Made by a program: the position numbers and the translations under genes. A DNA stretch of 64,000 nt, taken from assembly GCF_003014695.1 (NCBI RefSeq), contig NZ_PYAS01000004.1, positions 310,001 to 374,000 of the forward strand, read 5' to 3'. Origin of the DNA: Dyadobacter jiangsuensis (GTDB lineage: Bacteria > Bacteroidota > Bacteroidia > Cytophagales > Spirosomataceae). A model generated the notes under the pieces. That model did not search any database. It had not been told where the DNA came from and saw nothing but the letters and a program-made list of their open reading frames with translations. Of this stretch, positions 35,594-45,104 are shown piece by piece; position 1 is the stretch's first letter, and each line of letters starts with the position of its first letter.

Positions 35594-36919
35594 TTATCGG
35601 AGGTACAATTTAATACCGTTGGTCGATTTTAAAACTATCTGCGGGTGCATTCCCACGCTGGAACCTGGCTCTCTTACGAAGTCGAAGCGTTTTACCATTG
35701 CGGAAAGTACGAGCTGCATTTCCATCAGGGCAAACTGCTGCCCGATGCAAATCCGTGGTCCCGCGCCAAAGGGCAGGTAGTTGAATTTCGCCCTGTTCCT
35801 GACAGTTTCTGCCTGAAAATTATCCGGGTTGAATGCAGAAGGGTTTTCCCATAGATTAGGGTTTCGGTGCAGTTCGAAGATCGACATGAATACCGAACTG
35901 CCTTTTGGAACTGCATAACCTTCTATTTCCTGATCGACCGTGCTCTCTCGCGTCATGGTCCACGCGGGCGGGTACAGGCGCAGGCCTTCCTCGACAACCT
36001 GCCGGGTGTAGGGCATTTGAATGAGCTGTTCGAAGCCGGGAGTCGCTTCGAAAATTTCACTTTCCTTTCGTATCCTCGCCACAATCTCCGGTTGGGCCGA
36101 GAGCTCCCACAGCAGCCAGCTGAGCCCGGTCGCGGAAGTTTCGTGTCCTGCGGCAAACATGGTAATGGCCTCGTCGCGGATTTGCTCATCGTTCATTTGC
36201 TCGCCGGTTTCTTCGTCGGTGCTGTCGAGCAGCAGTTGGAGCAGGTCGTTGGGTGTTTCGCCCGACAGGCGACGCTTGCGTATAAAGTCGTAAATAAGGT
36301 TATTGAAATACGCCAAATCGGACTTAAAACGGCGGTCTTCCCCATTGATCGCCATCAATGGCAGGCGGTAGGGCTTGCGGGCACGTGATACCAGATAGGT
36401 TTGTGTGCGGCTTACCTGCTGGTAAATCTGATCCTTATCCTCGGTGTTCATATTCCCGAACAGGGTTTTCAGTGCTATGTCGGAAGTGATACCCATCATT
36501 TTGGCATCCACATCGATAGCGTCCTTCCCACGGCATTGTTCCAGCTCATCGACGAATGCAGCCGTAAGCTCGCCCATCGTGTTAAATAAATCCAGCAGGC
36601 GCTCGCGGTGGAATGCAGGCTGGACAAGCCTTCTTTGCCTTAACCAAAAATCGCCGTCGCTGATCACCAGCCCGTTTCCCAAAACCGGGCGGAGCATTCT
36701 GACGGAATTGCCTTTCTTGAAATTCTTGTGGTGCTGTTGCAATACGTGCCGGAAAAACGCCGGATCGCGGGTAATGATAAATTCCCTGAACAGCCTGATT
36801 TTGTATGTATCACCGCATGCGTCGAATCCCTGCCGCAAAAAATGCAGCGGATCGCCCGCAAAGCGGATGGGGGCTAAAAGGGGAATTCGGCTGATCTTGA
36901 ATTCAGGAATAGTGCGCAT
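35594..36919 (-). CDS. Cytochrome P450
   Basis: 441 residues, soluble type. The haem loop FGAGPRICIGQQ has the ligand cysteine at 391. The I-helix FAAGHETSATGLSWLLWEL carries the oxygen-activating acid/Thr pair (a His-Glu-Thr form), the K-helix is EGLRLYPPAW with the ExxR motif, and the meander is FNPDNF. This looks like the CYP4/CYP102-related group found in bacteria, which hydroxylate fatty acids or similar hydrophobic compounds. No reductase or ferredoxin gene is nearby. It is the first gene of a two-gene unit with the antiporter. Confidence 0.94.
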   Translation of the reverse strand: MRTIPEFKISRIPLLAPIRFAGDPLHFLRQGFDACGDTYKIRLFREFIITRDPAFFRHVLQQHHKNFKKGNSVRMLRPVLGNGLVISDGDFWLRQRRLVQPAFHRERLLDLFNTMGELTAAFVDELEQCRGKDAIDVDAKMMGITSDIALKTLFGNMNTEDKDQIYQQVSRTQTYLVSRARKPYRLPLMAINGEDRRFKSDLAYFNNLIYDFIRKRRLSGETPNDLLQLLLDSTDEETGEQMNDEQIRDEAITMFAAGHETSATGLSWLLWELSAQPEIVARIRKESEIFEATPGFEQLIQMPYTRQVVEEGLRLYPPAWTMTRESTVDQEIEGYAVPKGSSVFMSIFELHRNPNLWENPSAFNPDNFQAETVRNRAKFNYLPFGAGPRICIGQQFALMEMQLVLSAMVKRFDFVREPGSSVGMHPQIVLKSTNGIKLYLR

Positions 36920-36969
36920 GATCGGCTATGGATAGGATTCAATGCAAATAAACTATTCCGGAGTCTATA

Positions 36970-37000
36970 AAAAAAGCCGCGTTTCAATCCGAAACGCGGC
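36970..37000 (-). terminator. Rho-independent terminator of the Dps gene
   Basis: On the minus strand a perfect 10-bp stem (GCCGCGTTTC / GAAACGCGGC) with a 5-base loop is followed by seven Ts. It lies 22 bases after the Dps stop. Confidence 0.9.
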
Positions 37001-37022
37001 CGCAGGTGTGCATAGGTATCTT

Positions 37023-37502
37023 TTATTTCTTCCCGGCGAACGAGCGCAGCATCCAGGTATTCTTTTCCTTGAACTGCATGAAACGGTTCACCATATCGTT
37101 GGTGCCATCGTCACCGGCTTCCTCGGTGGCGGAGAGCAGTTCGCGTTCGAGGCTGATCAGTTTGCTGAAATCGTCGAGCACAGCGTCCACCATGTCGAGG
37201 TCTTTCATGCCGATGGTATTGATTTCCTTGATTTCCGATTCGTTGATGTAATCCGCAAAACGGCTGTGCGGCGGCTTACCTAGGGTCAGTACACGTTCTG
37301 CGATTTCATCGATCGTTTCCTGTGCATTGGTATACAATTCTTCGAATTTCACATGCAGCGTGAAAAAGTTCTGCCCTTTGATGTTCCAGTGACAGCCTCT
37401 CAGTTTCTGGTAATGGATATGGTAATTGGCGAGGTAGTCATTCAACAGGTCCACAACGGGTTTTACGTCGGTTTCGCTCAGACTAATTGCTTTGGCATCC
37501 AT
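37023..37502 (-). CDS. dps: Dps-family ferritin-like DNA-protection protein
   Basis: 159 residues from MDAKAISLSETDVKPV at 37502, the standard Dps length; the frame is open further upstream, but that part has no Dps similarity. The four-helix bundle and inter-subunit ferroxidase site are visible in YHIHYQKLRGCHWNIKG (His and the following Trp), then FEELYTNAQETIDEIAERV with the Asp/Glu ligands. The protein forms dodecamers that oxidise and store iron and shield DNA during starvation or oxidative stress. It has its own strong terminator. Confidence 0.95.
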   Translation of the reverse strand: MDAKAISLSETDVKPVVDLLNDYLANYHIHYQKLRGCHWNIKGQNFFTLHVKFEELYTNAQETIDEIAERVLTLGKPPHSRFADYINESEIKEINTIGMKDLDMVDAVLDDFSKLISLERELLSATEEAGDDGTNDMVNRFMQFKEKNTWMLRSFAGKK

Positions 37503-37738
37503 AGTAAATATGATTGGGATTGACATTGTTTCCGGTAATTCTGTCATCAAAAAACATACCAACGGATCAGAAATGGCGCAGTGGTGCGTTAAAAGTTGCG
37601 GATGATGGCCTGTTGGTGCCCAAATGCGGGTTTCCGTTGCCGGAATACCGTCCAAAGAGGCAGACGGGCACGATCCTTGAAGTACTTTTTTATACCCATT
37701 AATTACATCCATTTATGTTTCTCAACAATTTAAAATCC

Positions 37739-38392
37739 ATGAAAACGCAGGCCATCCTCCTGATCGGACTGGCATTTTCGGCCCCTTCTTTCGCACAGAA
37801 TAAAGAAGAAGACAAAATAAACGCCGCCACCGCGGTACTAAGTGATTTTAACGGCATCCAAATCCCCGCGCAGCTGATCGAAGCTTCCAAAGGCATTGTC
37901 ATTATCCCGAGGATGATCAACGGCGGACTGATCGTCGGCGGGAAGCATGGCCGGGGCCTCGCGATGGTGAAACGCGAAGACGGAGAATGGAGTGATCCGG
38001 TGTTTGTGACTATTACCGGCGGCAGTGTAGGCGCGCAGATCGGCGTGCAGGCGGTGGACCTGGTATTGGTGTTCAAAAGCGATAAAACGTTGATGAATAT
38101 TGAAAAAGGGGACTATACCCTCGGAGGCGACGTGTCGGTAGCGGCCGGGCCGGTCAGCAAAAACGCCTCTGCCACCACGGATTACAAGCTGGAAGCGGAA
38201 GTATATTCCTATTCACGGGCGAAAGGCCTTTTTGCCGGCGTAACCGTGAACGGCGCCATGCTCGATGTCGACGTCAGGGCGAATACGGGTCTTTACGGCA
38301 GCAAAGCCACCGTCAAATCTATTTTTACGGATTCCAACATTTCGTCCAAGGCGATCGACGACCTCCGCGAAAAGCTGGATGATTTCAACTAA
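37739..38392 (+). CDS. Secreted SYLF (Ysc84-like) lipid-binding domain protein
   Basis: 217 residues from MKTQAILLIGLAFSAPSFA at 37739, which is a clean signal peptide; an ATG at 37715 adds 8 residues. The mature protein is one SYLF domain: GIVIIPRMINGGLIVGGKHGRG, TITGGSVGAQIGVQAVDLVLVF, GDVSVAAGPVSKNASATTDY, and YSRAKGLFAGVTVNGA. SYLF domains bind phosphoinositides in eukaryotes; in bacteria the role is not established. It is followed after 8 bases by a KTSC-domain gene. Confidence 0.92.
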   Translation: MKTQAILLIGLAFSAPSFAQNKEEDKINAATAVLSDFNGIQIPAQLIEASKGIVIIPRMINGGLIVGGKHGRGLAMVKREDGEWSDPVFVTITGGSVGAQIGVQAVDLVLVFKSDKTLMNIEKGDYTLGGDVSVAAGPVSKNASATTDYKLEAEVYSYSRAKGLFAGVTVNGAMLDVDVRANTGLYGSKATVKSIFTDSNISSKAIDDLREKLDDFN

Positions 38393-38400
38393 ATGCCGCC

Positions 38401-38598
38401 ATGCCATCCACAGTCGTTGCGCAGATGATCTACAACGAGGAGAAGCAGACATTACGCATCGTATATGTTTCAGGGATGGTGTATGACTACAAAAACGTCC
38501 CCTGGGAAGTGTACCAGGCCATGAAGGCCTCGGGCTCGAAGGGGACGTTTTTGAACAAACATATCAAGGGCAATTTTGAGTTTGAGAAGGTTGAGTGA
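38401..38598 (+). CDS. KTSC-domain small protein
   Basis: 65 residues, almost exactly one KTSC domain (named after the C-terminus of some lysyl-tRNA synthetases): LRIVYVSGMVYDYKNVPWEVYQAM, then SKGTFLNKHIKGNFEFEKV. The domain is usually linked to RNA or unknown functions. It begins 8 bases after the SYLF gene and is probably translated from the same mRNA. Confidence 0.85.
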   Translation: MPSTVVAQMIYNEEKQTLRIVYVSGMVYDYKNVPWEVYQAMKASGSKGTFLNKHIKGNFEFEKVE

Positions 38599-38706
38599 GT
38601 GGATGAGTGGATAGTCATGTGTAGTCATTGGTAGTCAGGAATAGTAATTTGTTGTGTCCAAAACAATACCTGACAACTCTTGACAATACCTGACTATTCA
38701 ATCATT
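38599..38706. repeat. GAATGA/GTCAGG-family intergenic repeat (38.6 kb copy)
   Basis: The left part reads, on the minus strand, TGACTACCAATGACTACACA; the right part, on the minus strand, gives AATGATTGAATAGTCA (38706-38691) and GTCAGGTATTGTCAAGAGTT (38694-38675). The same two words occur at 41615-41656 in the other orientation. GTCAGG and CCTGAC arms allow a hairpin between the KTSC gene and the element that follows. Confidence 0.75.
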
Positions 38707-38710
38707 TATA

Positions 38711-38892
38711 ATGCCGTTAGGCATGTAATATTGGTAGCTATCGTCTCCATAAATCCTTTCTAATGCCCTTGGGCATGCAACTTTTGTGCATTGTAACGGG
38801 CGGGATGCCGTTTGTTATGTTGTTACATCCCTGACGGGATTTCGCCAATCCGATTATCGAAAATTGCTACCAATGTTGTATCGCTACGCGAT
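38711..38892. repeat. Composite four-palindrome element, copy B
   Basis: ATGCCGTTAGGCAT (38711), ATGCCCTTGGGCAT (38763), ATCCCTGACGGGAT (38827) and ATCGCTACGCGAT (38880), with starts 52, 64 and 53 bases apart, the same order and nearly the same spacing as copy A. TTGGTAGC after box 1 is complementary to GCTACCAA before box 4, so the ends of the element pair and the other boxes form arms inside. Shared words with copy A include TGTTGTTACATCCCTGACGG. Confidence 0.85.
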
Positions 38893-39056
38893 TGGGCTGC
38901 GTGGCGATACCTTCTGGTTTGCGGTTCCTGATCTGTTTTTTGAGCTACTCAATCCAACTTTACAAAAAATGAGTGCACTGGTACATCGGGCCCAACGCAG
39001 TTTTTATTTTATTTTGCGATATTTCCATTTGGACATAACGATTGATGTCGCATCGC

Positions 39057-41603
39057 ATGAAGTACCTATTTACTACGCTGATTTTTACATTTCCAATCAT
39101 TTGCCGGGCGCAAAGCCAGCCTGATACATTGAAAGCGCGCTCGCTCGACGAAGTGGTCGTGACGGCTTCGCGGGTGATCGAAAGCATTTTGGTGTCGCCG
39201 GTGAGCGTACAGAAAGTGAGTGCCAAAACTACGGCGCTGTCGCCTGCCTTATCTTTTTTTGATGCATTGGAAAATGTGCAGGGTGTGCATATGATCACCC
39301 CGTCGTTGGGTTTTAAGGTGCTGAATGCGAGAGGTTTTTCGAATACGACCAACGTGCGTTTTGCACAGCTGACCGACGGCATGGACGTGCAGTCGCCGCA
39401 CATCGGCGGAGCGATCGGTAACGCCCTCGGGCCTACGGACCTGGATATCGCCAGCGTCGAAATATTGCCCGGGACTGCCTCTGCATTGTACGGAATGAAT
39501 ACCGTCAATGGCCTTGCCAATTTTTTTACCAAAAATCCATTTGATTCCGAAGGACTCTCAATTCAGCAAAAGACGGCCATCAATCACCTGAACGATAGCC
39601 ATAGCAAGGCCAGGCCATTTACGGAAACGACGCTTCGTTTTGCCAAAATCATTACTCCCAAGCTGGCATTTAAAATCAACGGCGCTTTTACAAAAGGATA
39701 TGACTGGATCGCGTCCGACCAGACCGAGCTGAATGGTAATGCCAACAGCAGTACGCAGTTGTTCGGGGCGGATAATCCCGCGAGCGACCCCGTGAATAAA
39801 TATGGTAACGAAAGTTCCAATCGCAAGACTGTTACACTCGGCGGCAAACGCTACGTGGTAAGCCGCACGGGTTACCAGGAGGCCGAGGTAGTAGACTATA
39901 ATTTGCAGAATATCAAAGGCGACGTAGGCCTTTACTACAAGGTGGCACCCGGAGCCATGCTGACCTACACCTACCATTTTGGCCTTTTGGACAACGTATA
40001 CCAGCGCGCTAACCGGTTCCGGCTCGAAAACTATCTCGTGCAGCAGCACGGTCTTCAATACCAGTCGGCTTCTGTGCAGGCTAAGTTGTATGTCAATTCC
40101 GAAAATACCGGCCGCTCCTACAACCTGCGTTCGATGGCAGAGAATATGGACCGCAGCTATAAATCCGACAATGACTGGTATGCCGATTTCACCAAAGGCT
40201 TCAACAGTGCCGTCACCGGAGGGGCCGCGGTGGCCGACGCGATGCGCCAGGCCCGCGCCGCTGCCGATGCGGGCCGGTACCAGCCCGGGACGGATGCTTT
40301 CAATGCGCAACTGCGCAAATTGCAGGACATCAACAACTGGGACGCAGGTGCCGCATTGCGCGTGAAGGCCGATTTTATACATGCCGAAGCGCAGGTAAGC
40401 CTCACCGAAAAGTACCTCAAAGCCTGGAAGGATAAGTACGAGCTCGATATCCTCCTCGGCGCCGATCACCGGACCTATATCATCGTGCCCGACGGCAATT
40501 ATTTCGTGAACCCCGAGCCGGGAAAGGATGGGAAAAGCATCACTTATGGCAAAACGGGTGGTTTTGTTTCCTTAAATAAAGATCTGTTTCAGAGGAAATT
40601 GCGTCTCGGGGTGATCCTTAGGGCGGATAAGAACGATTATTTCAAAACCACATTTAACCCGAGATTATCAGCCGTTTACAGCCCGGTGCACGACCACAAC
40701 ATCCGGGTTTCGTTCCAGACGGGCTACCGCTTCCCGAGCATTTTCGAGGCATATAGCAATGTCAATAGCGGCGGTGTGAAGCGGGTAGGAGGGTTACCGG
40801 TAATGTCGCAGGGTATTTTCGAGAATGCGTGGCTCGCCAATTCTATTACGAGCTTCCAGCAGGCTGTTTTAAATGATATTAACCAGAATGGCCTCACGCA
40901 GGATGCTGCGATCGAGAAGAATAAAAGTTTGCTCAAAAAGAACCCCTACACCTACGTGAAACCCGAGCACACCAAAACCTGGGAGGCGGGCTACAAAGGG
41001 CTTTTCTTCGACCGGGCATTGTTTGTGAATGCAGATTTGTATTTCAACCGGTACAGCAATTTCATAGCACAAACCAACATGAATGTGCCGGTCTCGACCG
41101 ACGCAGCTACTATTCCGCACGACCTGTACGACAAGGCCCGTCAGGCCCAATACCGGATGTATACCAACTCCCGCTCGATCATCAACAACTATGGTTTCAG
41201 CGTGGGGCTGAACTACCAGTTGGAAAAGAAATGGGTTTTCGGCGTGAACACGACATTTGCCAAGCTGAAAAACGCCGAAAACCAGGACGGCCTCGAAGAC
41301 GGTTTCAACACGCCTAAATGGATGTGGAATGGCTCTGTTTCCCGCACCAACCTGCTCGATAACCTCGACGCCACCGTTTCCTACAAATGGCAGTCGGGCT
41401 ACTATTCGCAGACATTCCTCGTAACCGGCAACGTGCCGTCATACAGCAGTCTCGACGCCCAGGTGACCTACCGCGTGCCTGCATTGAAAAGCCAGATCAA
41501 AGTGGGCGCCAGCAATTTGCTGAACAAATACTACGTCTCTTTCCTCGGCGGGCCGTCGGTTGGGGGCATGTATTACGTTACGGTTGCTTTTAATGTTGAA
41601 TGA
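39057..41603 (+). CDS. TonB-dependent outer-membrane receptor
   Basis: 848 residues from MKYLFTTLIFTFPIICRA (39057). A short lead (SLDEVVVTASRVIES, a TonB-box/plug start) follows the signal directly; there is no carboxypeptidase-like domain and no SusD neighbour, so this is not a SusC protein. The plug has NARGFSNTTNVRFAQLTDGMD and VEILPGTASALYGMNTVNGLANF. The barrel includes a helical, Ala-rich insert (ADAMRQARAAADAGRYQPGT) around residue 400. The last strand ends VTVAFNVE. It imports an unidentified ligand such as a siderophore, vitamin or sugar. The stop codon lies in the left arm of a long inverted repeat. Confidence 0.93.
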   Translation: MKYLFTTLIFTFPIICRAQSQPDTLKARSLDEVVVTASRVIESILVSPVSVQKVSAKTTALSPALSFFDALENVQGVHMITPSLGFKVLNARGFSNTTNVRFAQLTDGMDVQSPHIGGAIGNALGPTDLDIASVEILPGTASALYGMNTVNGLANFFTKNPFDSEGLSIQQKTAINHLNDSHSKARPFTETTLRFAKIITPKLAFKINGAFTKGYDWIASDQTELNGNANSSTQLFGADNPASDPVNKYGNESSNRKTVTLGGKRYVVSRTGYQEAEVVDYNLQNIKGDVGLYYKVAPGAMLTYTYHFGLLDNVYQRANRFRLENYLVQQHGLQYQSASVQAKLYVNSENTGRSYNLRSMAENMDRSYKSDNDWYADFTKGFNSAVTGGAAVADAMRQARAAADAGRYQPGTDAFNAQLRKLQDINNWDAGAALRVKADFIHAEAQVSLTEKYLKAWKDKYELDILLGADHRTYIIVPDGNYFVNPEPGKDGKSITYGKTGGFVSLNKDLFQRKLRLGVILRADKNDYFKTTFNPRLSAVYSPVHDHNIRVSFQTGYRFPSIFEAYSNVNSGGVKRVGGLPVMSQGIFENAWLANSITSFQQAVLNDINQNGLTQDAAIEKNKSLLKKNPYTYVKPEHTKTWEAGYKGLFFDRALFVNADLYFNRYSNFIAQTNMNVPVSTDAATIPHDLYDKARQAQYRMYTNSRSIINNYGFSVGLNYQLEKKWVFGVNTTFAKLKNAENQDGLEDGFNTPKWMWNGSVSRTNLLDNLDATVSYKWQSGYYSQTFLVTGNVPSYSSLDAQVTYRVPALKSQIKVGASNLLNKYYVSFLGGPSVGGMYYVTVAFNVE

Positions 41604-41780
41604 CCGAATGATTGAATGATTGAATAGTCAAATGTGGTCAGGTATTGTCAAGAGTTATCATTGATGGTATGAAATGGTCGTTTCTAGGCGTAAAATCTCA
41701 CACACACTAATTAAAGCCATCTGACAAAACCTGACCATTCACTCATTCGGTCATTCACTCATTCAGTCATTCAATCATTC
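41598..41780. repeat. Long GAATGANN-octamer inverted repeat between convergent genes
   Basis: Left arm: GAATGACC GAATGATT GAATGATT, then words ending GGTCAGGTATTGTC (41598-41650). Right arm (41721-41780) reads on the minus strand GAATGATT GAATGACT GAATGAGT GAATGACC GAATGAGT followed by GAATGGTCAGGTTTTGTCAG. The arms are near-complementary over about 55 bases, around a 70-base centre. It may end both transcripts. Confidence 0.8.
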
Positions 41781-41794
41781 AAAATTAAGTCAAC

Positions 41795-43507
41795 TCAAAT
41801 ATTCCCTTTCCGCATCTCGCGTACTGCATAATCCGCTGCACGCGCTGTGAGCGCCATGTAGGTTAGCGACGGGTTTTGTGTGGCAGTGGACGTCATACAC
41901 GCGCCGTCGGTGACAAATACGTTGGGGACGTGGTGCATTTGGTTCCATTTGTTGAGCAGGGAGGTTTTGACGTCCTTACCCATTCTGGCGCCGCCCATTT
42001 CGTGGTTTTCGCTGCCGGGATTGCGGTGCGTGTCGGAGGTTTTGATGTTTTTAAAACCGGCCTTATCCAGCATTTCGCTGAGCTCTGTATAAAAATCCTT
42101 CACCATTTTCATGTCATTCTCGTCGAACGAAACATTCATACGCAGCTGTGGAATACCCCAGTCGTCTTTCAGGCTATCGTGCAGCGCCACAAAGTTGGAT
42201 TCTTTCGTTACCACCTCGCCCATCATTTGTGCACCGAGCGACCAGCCGCTTTCGTCCGGAGCAAACAGGCTGGCTTTCAGCGATTCGCCCAGGCCGTCAT
42301 TTGCATTCCCCACTTTGGAAGCTGAAAACGAGGTGGCGTATCCGCGGAGAAAGTCGGTTTCCTGCTTGAAAACATTCCGGAAACGGGGGATATAAGCGCC
42401 ATTCGGGCGGCGCCCGTCGGTAGTGCGGTCGTGGAAGCCGTCGAAATCGGCGGTTACCCGGCCGCGGTAATTGTGGAAACCGATGAATTTGCCCAGCATC
42501 CCGCTGTCGTTGCCCAGCCCGTTTGGAAACCGGCTGGATTTCGAGTTAAGTAGTATCAGGTTGGAATTGATGGCCGAAGCATTGATGAAAATGATTTTGG
42601 CATAATACTCGGTCATTTCCTTCGTCTGCGCATCCACCACGCGCACACCCGTCGCGCGTTTCTTCTTTTCGTCGTAAATCACGGAGTGCACCACCGAATG
42701 GGGTCTTAATGTGAGGTTTCCCGTTTTTTCGGCCCACGGCAGCGTAGCGGCATTCGTACTGAAATACCCGCCGAATGGGCAGCCCCGCTGGCACATATTG
42801 CGGTGCTGGCATTTGGCACGGCCTTGCTGGGTGTGGATCGGCTGCGGATCGGTGATATGCGCCGCCCGGCCGATGATTACGGGCCGCGTGCCTTTGTAGT
42901 TTTTCGCCGTTTGGTCGCTGAAATGCTTTTCGACGCAGCTCATTTCGTGCGGTGGCAGAAACTCGCCGTCCGGAAGCTGCGGCAGGCCATCCTTATTTCC
43001 GGAAATGCCCGCAAATTTCTCCACATAGCTGTACCAGGGTGCAATATCCTTGTAGCGGATCGGCCAGTCAGTAGCGAAGCCGTCGCGTGCCGGGCCTTCG
43101 AAATCATAGTCCGACCATCGTTGCGTTTGCCGCGCCCACAGCAGTGAGCGGCCACCCACCTGGTAGCCGCGCATCCAGCTGAATGGCTGGTCTTGCACAT
43201 ACGGATGCTCGTAATCCTTTACCACAAAATGCATGGCATCTTCCCGGAAAATGTAGTGCTTGCTGGCCATAGGACTTGCCTCCCGCACTGCCAGCGGCGG
43301 CAACCCGCGGTGCTCGAATTCCCAGGGCATCATATTCGTGGTCGGGTAATCTACAATATGCTTCACGTCGCGCCCGCGTTCGAGCACGAGGGTTTTCAAT
43401 CCCTTTTCGGTAAGTTCCTTCGCCGCCCAGCCACCGCTGATCCCGGTTCCCACGACAATCGCGTCGAAAGTTTGCGCCTTGGCGGCATCGATATTGAAAT
43501 AGCTCAT
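41795..43507 (-). CDS. GMC-family FAD oxidoreductase
   Basis: 570 residues from MSYFNIDAAKAQTFDA at 43507; the frame stays open into the upstream repeat, which would add a His/Ser-rich artefact. The FAD site is VVGTGISGGWAAKEL (GxGxxG, residues 20-25) with LVLERG. The C-terminal GMC motifs are HEMGGARMGKD and FVTDGACMTSTATQNPSLTYMALTARAADY. A cysteine cluster (CQHRNMCQRGCPFGG) is typical of the gluconate/2-keto-gluconate dehydrogenase-like branch. It would oxidise a sugar or sugar acid. No small subunit-3 gene sits beside it, as is often seen. It follows the esterase on the same strand, separated by a repeat. Confidence 0.93.
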   Translation of the reverse strand: MSYFNIDAAKAQTFDAIVVGTGISGGWAAKELTEKGLKTLVLERGRDVKHIVDYPTTNMMPWEFEHRGLPPLAVREASPMASKHYIFREDAMHFVVKDYEHPYVQDQPFSWMRGYQVGGRSLLWARQTQRWSDYDFEGPARDGFATDWPIRYKDIAPWYSYVEKFAGISGNKDGLPQLPDGEFLPPHEMSCVEKHFSDQTAKNYKGTRPVIIGRAAHITDPQPIHTQQGRAKCQHRNMCQRGCPFGGYFSTNAATLPWAEKTGNLTLRPHSVVHSVIYDEKKKRATGVRVVDAQTKEMTEYYAKIIFINASAINSNLILLNSKSSRFPNGLGNDSGMLGKFIGFHNYRGRVTADFDGFHDRTTDGRRPNGAYIPRFRNVFKQETDFLRGYATSFSASKVGNANDGLGESLKASLFAPDESGWSLGAQMMGEVVTKESNFVALHDSLKDDWGIPQLRMNVSFDENDMKMVKDFYTELSEMLDKAGFKNIKTSDTHRNPGSENHEMGGARMGKDVKTSLLNKWNQMHHVPNVFVTDGACMTSTATQNPSLTYMALTARAADYAVREMRKGNI

Positions 43508-43537
43508 CTTTAAATGATTAATGACGGAATGAATTTT

Positions 43538-45011
<1,474 letters not shown>

Positions 45012-45104
45012 CTACCGGTTGAGAATCGTATATAGTAAAGCGGTTGGGATGGATGTAATATGCCTGAAAATAAAAGGTCTATTCATCATCCAAACTCAAT
45101 TCGT

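Larger units (their letters stand above)
38599..39056. other. 458-base intergenic region packed with two repeat families
   Basis: No gene is supported here. The first 110 bases are a TGACTA/GAATGA-type hairpin repeat; 38711-38892 is copy B of the four-palindrome element. The remaining stretch up to the receptor start is AT-rich. Confidence 0.7.

Noticed and set aside
37503..37712. 70-residue N-terminal extension of Dps
   Set aside because: Not Dps-like and longer than the family; the ATG at 37502 gives the usual 159-residue protein.
40190..40360. An apparent foreign helical domain inserted in the TonB-dependent receptor at 39057
   Set aside because: I recall similar Ala-rich inserts in other Bacteroidota receptors without SusD partners, so it is probably a normal feature of this subfamily.
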